Both the position numbers and the translations under genes were made by a program. Below are positions 57,927 through 64,000 of a stretch of DNA of 64,000 nucleotides, piece after piece; the stretch's first letter is position 1; each line of letters begins with the position of its first letter. The notes under the pieces were generated by a model. It saw only the letters and a program-made list of their open reading frames with translations. It did not search any database and was not told where the DNA came from. The stretch is from NCBI RefSeq assembly GCF_030731085.1, contig NZ_JASNFN010000005.1, forward strand, positions 62,001 through 126,000, in the 5' to 3' direction. The DNA is from Blastococcus carthaginiensis. GTDB taxonomy: Bacteria > Actinomycetota > Actinomycetes > Mycobacteriales > Geodermatophilaceae.

Positions 57927-59543
57927 TCAGCCGAGGATCCCGATATCCACCGTGGGATCCGTCTTGACGTCGATCAGCAGTGGGAACAGCCCTCGGGTGA
58001 CCATGTCGGCCGCTCGCACCAGGTCCTGCTGGTTCCGGACCGTGACGCCGTGGCCGCCCATGCTCTGCGCGAGGTCGGCGAACTCGGGCCAGGCGATCAG
58101 CGAGTACTTCGGGTCGAGGCCCGCATCCTTAAGCTTCGTGTACTCGGCCCCGTAGCAGTCGTCGTTCAGGATCACGACGACGAGAGGCACTGCCCCCCGC
58201 ACAGCGGTCGTGAACTCCATGAGACCCATCATGGCGCCGCCGTCACCGACCACTGCGATGGTCGGGCGGTCGCCGTGGGCGAAGGCGGCGCCGACGGCCG
58301 TCGCAAGACCCAGTCCGATCGACCCGAAGTTCACCGTGTGGTGGAAGGACCCGGGCTCCGCGACGTGGAGGTACAGCCACGGTCCCCGCATGAATCGGCC
58401 GACGTCGGTGACCACCGTGCGACTCGCCGGCAGCAGGCGGTCCAGCTCGACGACCGCGGTCCGGGGATCCATGGTGGTCTCGGTCCCGGCATCCACGTAG
58501 TCGTGCGCCGGGGCCTGCGCGTCGAGTCGCGTTCGGAGTGCGGAATCGCACCACGTCCTCGGCGGCAGATCTGCCGACTCCAGCTGTTCCCGCATCAGTC
58601 GGGCGGTCAGGGCTGCGTCACCGACGAGCCCCACGTCGACCGCCGAGTAGCGTCCGATGGCGCCGGGCCGGATGTCGCAGTGGATGACCGCCGCCCCCGC
58701 GAGCAGTGACCCTTCCGCGGTCGTGTAGTGGTTCAAGCTCGCCCCGAACGCCACGACGCAGTCCGCGGCCTGGATGGTATCCAGGGCCGGGGGATGCGAC
58801 AGGGTGCCGAAGAACCCCAGGTCGAACGGGTCTTCCCGGAAGAAGTCCTTGGCCAGCAGGGTCGTCGCCAGCGGTGCGCCCACCTGTCGCGCCAGCGCGA
58901 CCAGCTCCTCATGCGCCCCCGCCGCGACCGCCCCGACTCCACCGAGGATCAGTGGCCGGGACGCCGAAGCCAACACTCCGAGAGCTTCGTCCAACGCTTC
59001 CTCGTTCGGCACGACCCGGTCCGCGGGGCGCCTCCCGAAGCGGGAGGGGACGTAGTCCACCTCGCGGTTGAGCAACTGATGCGCGATGTCGAGGACGATC
59101 GGGACACCGGTGACGGCGACTCGCTGAAGCGCTTTCGCGATGTCGTCGGCGACGTGGTCCGGGGTGAGCACGGCACGATACTCCGCGCCGCACACCAAGG
59201 CGGCCGCACGGAGGTCGACCTGCTGGACGAAATCCCGACGGAGCGGCGTGTCGGCGGTCAGCAACAGCACGGGCGACCTGGCGCGGACCGCCTCGGTCAG
59301 CGCGGTCAGGGCGTTGGTCATGCCCGGGCCGTGCGTGACGCTGGCGACCGAGGCTGCCCCGCTCGCCCGGGCGAAGCCGTCGGCCATCGAGACGGCCCCG
59401 CCCTCGTGCACCGCGTTCACGAACTCGCCACCGTGCTCGATGAAGTGGGCGATGTACTGCATGTTCGCATCACCCAGCACCCCGAAGACGCGGCTGACCT
59501 CGTTCTCACGCAAGGACCGAGCCACGGCCTGATGGACCCTCAC
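57927..59543 (-). CDS. Thiamine-diphosphate-dependent enzyme (acetolactate synthase-like)
   Basis: A 538-residue enzyme with the three ThDP domains. VFGVLGDANMQYIAHF and NAVHEGGAVSMADGFARASG contain the catalytic Glu near residue 50. A central domain follows (RPLILGGVGAVAAGAHEEL). The cofactor motif is VVGDGGAMMG...VVVILNDDCYG, a GDG-to-N spacing typical of ThDP binding. Candidates are a 2-oxoacid decarboxylase, a carboligase or a lyase of the oxalyl-CoA type. GTG 59543 follows GGAGAGG. It is the carbon-carbon-bond enzyme of the cluster. Confidence 0.88.
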   Translation of the reverse strand: MRVHQAVARSLRENEVSRVFGVLGDANMQYIAHFIEHGGEFVNAVHEGGAVSMADGFARASGAASVASVTHGPGMTNALTALTEAVRARSPVLLLTADTPLRRDFVQQVDLRAAALVCGAEYRAVLTPDHVADDIAKALQRVAVTGVPIVLDIAHQLLNREVDYVPSRFGRRPADRVVPNEEALDEALGVLASASRPLILGGVGAVAAGAHEELVALARQVGAPLATTLLAKDFFREDPFDLGFFGTLSHPPALDTIQAADCVVAFGASLNHYTTAEGSLLAGAAVIHCDIRPGAIGRYSAVDVGLVGDAALTARLMREQLESADLPPRTWCDSALRTRLDAQAPAHDYVDAGTETTMDPRTAVVELDRLLPASRTVVTDVGRFMRGPWLYLHVAEPGSFHHTVNFGSIGLGLATAVGAAFAHGDRPTIAVVGDGGAMMGLMEFTTAVRGAVPLVVVILNDDCYGAEYTKLKDAGLDPKYSLIAWPEFADLAQSMGGHGVTVRNQQDLVRAADMVTRGLFPLLIDVKTDPTVDIGILG

Positions 59544-59606
59544 GCCCCCACCTCTCCGCTCGCCGTCCGAACCCCGGGCCATCGACCGCCTTCGGAGAGC
59601 CGCCGG

Positions 59607-60620
59607 TCACGCACCTTCGACGTTTTCGGTGAACCAATCCGTGAGGATGGCCTCGTCAAGAGCCGGCGGGGACTCCAGCACGCCCTGGTCGAGGAAGTAC
59701 TGGACCTGCTCCTCGTAGGACTCCATGTCCTCCTCCGTGAAGCCGCGCACCTCCCAATCGATCTGCTCGATGTCGCTGACCGCCTGGTCCGTCGGCGTGG
59801 CCGTCTGCGCGCTCACCGCCTCAGCCGCTGCCTCGACATCGGTCCGGACGACTTCGGCAGCGTCGACGAGCACCTCACCGATGGCTGCGGCCTGCTCCTG
59901 GTTCTCATCCAGCCAGTCGCCGTCGGCCACGAGCCAGTGGACGTAGGAATAGCCGTAGGAGCCGGTGTCGCTCAGGATCTGCAGGCCCTGCTCGACCCCC
60001 TGGGTCGGCCACGGCTCCCACAGCACGTAGGCGTCGACGTCCCCTCGCTGTGCCAGGGTCGGCAACTCCGGTGGGGCCGCGGTGACGAACTCGACGTCAT
60101 CCAGCGGGACGTCATTGGCCTCGAAGTACTTCTGCGCCATGTATGCGCTGATACCGGGCACGACGCCCATCTTCTGGATGTCGCTGGCTTCCTCGATGCC
60201 TGGTCGACCCACGACCTTCACGTACTCGCCGGACTCCTCGTAGATCAGAGGCGCTCGCAGGTTCGGGTTCTGGGCCAGCAGAGTGATCGTCGTCGTATCG
60301 GAGTTGCCCGCCAGCTGGACCTGCTGGCCGGCGATCGCCTGGACCGCCTCACCGCCACGGCCGAACTGCACGAGCTCGACGTTGAGGCCGGCTTCCTCGA
60401 ACATGCCGCGCTCCTGGGCGACGAAGAACGGCGCATACGACGCGTCGACGCCGACACCGATGCGCACGAGCTCTTGGTCGCCGGCACCGCTGGGACCGCT
60501 GGTACCGCTGGCACCGCTGGTACCGGCGCCGCCGCCGTCGGCGCCGCACGCCGAGAGAAGTCCGACCACCGCAAGTGCAGCGATGCCGACCGGGAATCGA
60601 CGCATCTTCATCGAACTCAT
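59607..60620 (-). CDS. ABC substrate-binding lipoprotein, NitT/TauT/Ssu type, copy 1
   Basis: A 337-residue binding protein. ATG 60620 follows GAGGTGG. The signal MKMRRFPVGIAALAVVGLLSAC ends in a lipobox, followed by a Gly/Ser/Thr repeat linker. VGVDASYAPFFVAQERGMFEE and GLNVELVQFGRGGEAVQAI are typical of the NMT1/SsuA-like fold. It lies 63 bases before the ThDP enzyme and has no partner permease of its own. It presumably shares the importer encoded at 62949-64000. Confidence 0.87.
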   Translation of the reverse strand: MSSMKMRRFPVGIAALAVVGLLSACGADGGGAGTSGASGTSGPSGAGDQELVRIGVGVDASYAPFFVAQERGMFEEAGLNVELVQFGRGGEAVQAIAGQQVQLAGNSDTTTITLLAQNPNLRAPLIYEESGEYVKVVGRPGIEEASDIQKMGVVPGISAYMAQKYFEANDVPLDDVEFVTAAPPELPTLAQRGDVDAYVLWEPWPTQGVEQGLQILSDTGSYGYSYVHWLVADGDWLDENQEQAAAIGEVLVDAAEVVRTDVEAAAEAVSAQTATPTDQAVSDIEQIDWEVRGFTEEDMESYEEQVQYFLDQGVLESPPALDEAILTDWFTENVEGA

Positions 60621-60739
60621 GACCACCTCACGAAGGAGAGCGACAGCCGGCCATGCCACGCCGGGCGGGGGTAGGGAAGGTAGCGACCGCGTCGATGAAC
60701 CACCCAGGCCACCGGTCCACCCAGCGGAACGCAGTCTCG

Positions 60740-60753
60740 ACCGCAGCTGCGGT
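60740..60753. promoter_or_regulatory. Operator-like palindrome in the divergent promoter region
   Basis: ACCGCAGCTGCGGT is a perfect 14-base palindrome midway between binding protein 1 and oxidoreductase B, which are transcribed apart from here. Candidate site for the cluster IclR regulator. Confidence 0.35.
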
Positions 60754-60913
60754 GGCCGACCACGCTGCAGGAAGGGCAGGACGGACACGCGCGGCCGCTC
60801 GCGGGGGTCCGCTCTTCGAGCCGGCGCGATTGCACCTGCGCCCCGCGGCCCCTAGCGTCGCGGCCGGTCTCCGGCTCACTCGACGAGACCCCCGACGGCC
60901 ACTGAGGAGAGCC

Positions 60914-61807
60914 ATGAGGATCGGCGCCATCCTGCCGACCGCCGGACCGCTGCCCCTGGAGCTCGGGGTCGTGGCGATGGCCCAGGCCGCCGCCGACGCC
61001 GGGGCGGCCGGGCTGTGGGTCGGCGACCACCTGGTTCTGCCGCAGCAAACGGTGCACAACTACCCGTACAGCCCCGACGGACGGCTGGCCTGGGACCCGG
61101 AGCGCGACTACCTCGAGGCGCTCACCACATGCGCCTACATCGCCGGCGCGGTGCAGTCGGGCTGCACGGTGGGCACCGCGGTCCTCGTCCTTCCGCAGCG
61201 CAACGTCCTGCAGACGGCCAAGGAGGTCGCCACCATCGACCGGCTGACCGGCGGGCGTCTCCAGTTGGGCCTCGGCGCGGGTTGGAACGACGTGGAGATG
61301 GCGGCACTGGGCTACCGCTTCGCCACCCGGGGCAGGCGATTCGACGAGATGCTCGTGGTGCTCCGTGACGCGTGGCAGGGCCGTACCAGCGGGTTCAAGG
61401 GGACGGAGATCGACGTCCCGGCGTCTCTTGGCCTGTTCCCGCGCCCCGCGCATCCCGACGGGCCGCCGCTGCTCGTCGGCGGGAACTCCCCCGCCTCCCT
61501 GCGACGTGCCGCGCAGCTGGCAGACGGATGGCTGGCGCTCGCCGCCGTCGACACCTGGGACGCCGAGCAGCTGCGAACCGGGATCGCAGACCTGCGGGCC
61601 GGCTGGGACGCAGCCGGGCGGCCGGGGGACCCACGCGCCGTCCTGAAGCTGCACTGCCCGGAGGTAGCGCTGCCCCATCTGGCGCGGCGCGTGGCGGAGA
61701 CAGCCGAGCTGGGCTTCGACGAGGTGGCCGTCGAGCTGCCGTGGCACCGCGGGATCGACGACGCGGCCGGGGTCCTCGACGGGCTGACCTCCACCCGCCG
61801 TCCGTGA
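60914..61807 (+). CDS. Luciferase-like (LLM class) flavin/F420-dependent oxidoreductase B
   Basis: A 297-residue TIM-barrel oxidoreductase beginning MRIGAILPTAGPLPLELGVV. AAGLWVGDHLVLPQQTVHNYPYS near residue 34, LTGGRLQLGLGAGWNDVEMAALG near 108 and PPLLVGGNSPASLRRAAQLADGW near 185 match F420-dependent LLM proteins. GAGGAG precedes ATG 60914. It is only distantly like oxidoreductase A and faces away from the rest of the cluster. A TAGCGT -10 candidate lies about 40 bases upstream. Confidence 0.88.
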   Translation: MRIGAILPTAGPLPLELGVVAMAQAAADAGAAGLWVGDHLVLPQQTVHNYPYSPDGRLAWDPERDYLEALTTCAYIAGAVQSGCTVGTAVLVLPQRNVLQTAKEVATIDRLTGGRLQLGLGAGWNDVEMAALGYRFATRGRRFDEMLVVLRDAWQGRTSGFKGTEIDVPASLGLFPRPAHPDGPPLLVGGNSPASLRRAAQLADGWLALAAVDTWDAEQLRTGIADLRAGWDAAGRPGDPRAVLKLHCPEVALPHLARRVAETAELGFDEVAVELPWHRGIDDAAGVLDGLTSTRRP

Positions 61808-61842
61808 CCGCCGCCTGCACCAGCTGCAGGCGGCGGTCACGG
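61802..61842. terminator. Bidirectional terminator between oxidoreductase B and binding protein 2
   Basis: A perfect 18-bp stem (61802-61819 with 61825-61842) with a 5-base loop spans the stop codon of oxidoreductase B and lies 12 bases beyond the stop of binding protein 2. Confidence 0.75.
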
Positions 61843-61854
61843 CTGGGCGTGCCG

Positions 61855-62832
61855 TCAGTCGGTGTGCTCGCCGTACCACCCGACGAGGAGCTGCTCGTCC
61901 AGGTCGGGCATCGACGGGATGTTGCCCTGGTCGAGGAAGAACTGCGCCGTCTCCCGGGCCGCCTCGACGTCCTCGCTGGTGAGGTCCCGGACCTCGAAAT
62001 CGATCTGGGGAAGGATCTCCGCGGCCAGGTCCGCCGGAACCTGCACGGCGCTCTCCATGACCGCGGCAGCCGCCTCGGGATCGGTCTCGATCATCTCGTT
62101 GGCCTCGGCAATCGCCGCGGCGATGCCGGCCGCGGCCTCCTCGTTCTCCGACAACCAGTCCGCGTCGGCGAGCAACCACTGCGAGTAGCTCACGTCGAAG
62201 TCGCCGATGTCGGCGACGACCTCACCACCCGCCTCGGCGGCGCGCGTGGCCCATGGCTCGAAGATCACCGTCGCATCCAGGTCGCCGCGCTGGAGCAGGG
62301 TCGGGATGTCCGGCGGCGCGACGTCGGTGAACTCCACGTCAGCGGGGTCCACTCCCTCGCTCTCCAGATACCGGAAGGTGGCCAACCGCATCAGACCCGG
62401 CACGTTGCTCATCGTCCGGATGTCGGCCGGTGACTCGATCCCGTCCCGGAGGACCACCTTGATGTACTCGTCGGACTGCTCGAAGACCGCAAACGCCCGG
62501 AGGTCCTCGGCGGTGGCCATCAGGCTCGTCGTCGTCGCGTCGGACAGGGTCGCCACCTCCGCGGCCCCTGCGACCACCATCTGTCCCGCAGCCGGGCCGC
62601 CTTCGGTGGTGACGTACTCGACGTTCACCCCGTGCTCCGCGAAGAGCCCCTCCTCCGCGGCCAGGTAGACCGGCGCGTAGGAAGCGTCGACGCCGGTGGC
62701 GAGCCGGACCACCGGCCCGCTCGCGTCCCCTCCGCCGCTGCCCTCGTCCGCGGACTCGCCGCCACAGGCGCTGAGCGCGACCAACGCCGTCGCGGCGACC
62801 GCTGCGACCGCCGACCGATGGAAACTGTGCAT
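61855..62832 (-). CDS. ABC substrate-binding lipoprotein, NitT/TauT/Ssu type, copy 2
   Basis: A 325-residue paralogue of copy 1. The signal ends VALVALSACGG (lipobox Cys about 23), followed by a Gly/Asp/Ser linker. VRLATGVDASYAPVYLAAEEGLFAEHGVNVEYV parallels copy 1, and the C-terminal halves align around FFLDQGxxxxxPxLDE. It follows the permease gene by 116 bases and is the obvious partner of the importer. Confidence 0.87.
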   Translation of the reverse strand: MHSFHRSAVAAVAATALVALSACGGESADEGSGGGDASGPVVRLATGVDASYAPVYLAAEEGLFAEHGVNVEYVTTEGGPAAGQMVVAGAAEVATLSDATTTSLMATAEDLRAFAVFEQSDEYIKVVLRDGIESPADIRTMSNVPGLMRLATFRYLESEGVDPADVEFTDVAPPDIPTLLQRGDLDATVIFEPWATRAAEAGGEVVADIGDFDVSYSQWLLADADWLSENEEAAAGIAAAIAEANEMIETDPEAAAAVMESAVQVPADLAAEILPQIDFEVRDLTSEDVEAARETAQFFLDQGNIPSMPDLDEQLLVGWYGEHTD

Positions 62833-62948
62833 GTCTGAGGCTGCCTTCCATGGGGGATCGGTCCGATGCTGCAGGCCAGCATCGGTCTGGCGATGCGCTG
62901 CCGGAGCACAGGCGGCCCACCGACGTACGGGGAGCGACCGCCCACCGT

Positions 62949-63767
62949 TCACAGCTTGACTGAGTACCTCGCCAGCACGCGGCCCGCGACGATGCGCAGG
63001 ATCCGGTCGAAGATGAATCCGAGAATGCCGAGCGTGATGATCCCGACGAAGACCCAGTCGATGCGGCCGAAGTTGCGCGACTGCCAGATGAGCGCGCCGA
63101 TCCCCACGTCCGCTGCGACGATCTCCGCTGACACGATGGTCAGGAAGCTGTTGCCCATGGCCAGTCGCGACCCCGTCACGATCGACGGGACGCTCGCCGG
63201 GAGCACGACCCACTTGAGGATCTGCCGCCGGTTCGCCCCCAGGCTGGACGCCGCGCGCAGCTTGTCCTCGGGGATCGCCAGGACACCGGAGATCGCGCTG
63301 ATGGTGACGATGAAGACGGAGGTGTAGAAGATCAGGACGATCTTCGAGGCCTCACCGAGTCCGAGCCACACGATCGCGAGGGTCACGAACGCGATGGGCG
63401 GGATGAAGCGGAAGAACTCGATGTACGGATCCATCAGCTGACGGACGACCTTGACGCGGCCCATGAGCAGTCCCAGCGGAGCCCCGACGAGGATGCCGAG
63501 ACCCCATCCGATGAGGATGCGGCGGCTCGATGCGATCACCGATTCGAACAACCGGCCGTCGCGAGCGAGCTCGATGGCCGAAGAGAGCGTCTGTCCCGGC
63601 GACGCGACCAGAGCCGGGCCGTAACTCATGGCCAGTAGCTGCCAGATCAGCAGGCCGATCCCGAGGGACAACGCGTAGCGCATGGCCACCGTGGCGGCAG
63701 CTCGGCCGCGGCGCTTCCGCGGGATACTTAGTACACGGACGCGCGCCGGGGCGTCGATGATGCTCAC
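62949..63767 (-). CDS. ABC transporter permease, NitT/TauT/Ssu type
   Basis: A 272-residue inner-membrane permease with about six helices. The EAA-type loop that docks the ATPase is LRAASSLGANRRQILKWVVLPASVPSIVTG near residue 175. IGLLIWQLLAMSYGPALVASPGQTL at the start and GALIWQSRNFGRIDWVFVGII near the end match SsuC/TauC/ThiX-like proteins. GTG 63767 overlaps the ATPase stop (GTGA), so they are coupled. Confidence 0.92.
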   Translation of the reverse strand: MSIIDAPARVRVLSIPRKRRGRAAATVAMRYALSLGIGLLIWQLLAMSYGPALVASPGQTLSSAIELARDGRLFESVIASSRRILIGWGLGILVGAPLGLLMGRVKVVRQLMDPYIEFFRFIPPIAFVTLAIVWLGLGEASKIVLIFYTSVFIVTISAISGVLAIPEDKLRAASSLGANRRQILKWVVLPASVPSIVTGSRLAMGNSFLTIVSAEIVAADVGIGALIWQSRNFGRIDWVFVGIITLGILGFIFDRILRIVAGRVLARYSVKL

Positions 63768-64000
63768 GAGGAAGCTCCGTCGTCCAGGCCCTGATCGCGC
63801 AGGGACTTGTTGACCTCGTCGGCGATGTCCTCGCGAAGGCGCTCGTACCGTTCGAGGAACTCCGGCGAGGCCTTGAGGCGGGGCCGGGGCAGGTCGACAT
63901 CGTGGATCCGCTTGATCCCCGCCGCCGGGCCGGCGGTCATGATGAGGACTCGGTCGGCCAGCAGCAGGGCCTCGTCGATGTCGTGGGTGACGAAGACGAC
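63764..64000 (-). CDS. ABC transporter ATP-binding protein, NitT/TauT/Ssu type (truncated by window edge)
   Basis: The last 78 codons are visible, in frame from base 64000. VVFVTHDIDEALLLADRVLIMT contains the switch His and D-loop-side region of an ABC ATPase, and the tail PEFLERYERLREDIADEVNKSL is usual for this subfamily. Walker A and the signature motif lie outside the window. It begins the ATPase-permease-binding protein operon. Confidence 0.9.
   Translation of the reverse strand, partial: VVFVTHDIDEALLLADRVLIMTAGPAAGIKRIHDVDLPRPRLKASPEFLERYERLREDIADEVNKSLRDQGLDDGASS

Overview
The window is high-GC DNA with dense, mostly operonic genes and many GTG starts. Several genes are actinobacterial hallmarks: RbpA, WhiA, OpcA, the uvrC-rapZ-yvcK-whiA-gap-pgk-tpiA order, LigC/PolD and luciferase-like (probably F420-dependent) oxidoreductases. 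The gene order fits a Geodermatophilaceae-like soil actinobacterium; that family assignment is inference.

Layout. 1-6050 (+): pentose-phosphate and upper glycolysis block (tal, pgi, zwf, opcA, pgl), with an unusual repeat-built leader ORF coupled to zwf. 6052-17086 (-): rbpA, secG, a peptide-type ABC lipoprotein, tpiA, pgk, gap, whiA, yvcK, rapZ, uvrC. 17219-24620: small membrane protein, CYP152-type P450, uvrA, amidase, metallo-beta-lactamase-fold hydrolase, small acidic protein. 24729-28606 (-): secreted M28 peptidase and an S9-family protein that lacks its catalytic serine. 28664-31316 (-): two TerC genes in tandem, each behind its own yybP-ykoY (manganese) riboswitch. 31457-33574 (-): uvrB, so all three excinuclease genes are present. 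34051-44274: glgX-treY and treZ for glycogen-to-trehalose conversion, split by an inserted block holding a membrane protein, a QueC-like PP-loop enzyme, two near-identical TupA-like ATP-grasp genes and a remnant of a third. 44276-49794: RibD-like reductase, VapBC, LigC, secreted tripeptidyl-aminopeptidase-like lipoprotein, PolD.

49800-52540 is an accessory stretch: tyrosine recombinase, long gene-poor spacers with inverted repeats, a DUF6158-type gene and a transposase fragment.

52544-64000 (end of window) is a catabolic/uptake locus. It holds an MFS exporter and IclR regulator, two luciferase-like oxidoreductases, an alpha/beta hydrolase with His in place of the nucleophile Ser, an asparaginase-like amidohydrolase with an altered active-site residue, a thiamine-diphosphate enzyme, and a NitT/TauT/Ssu-type ABC importer with two paralogous binding proteins. 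The set resembles an import-oxidise-hydrolyse-cleave pathway for an unidentified small molecule and is the best candidate for an undescribed system. The best-supported regulatory observation is the riboswitch pair: in both leaders the 3' strand of the aptamer closing stem is exactly complementary to the Shine-Dalgarno sequence.

No tRNA, rRNA or CRISPR array was recognised.
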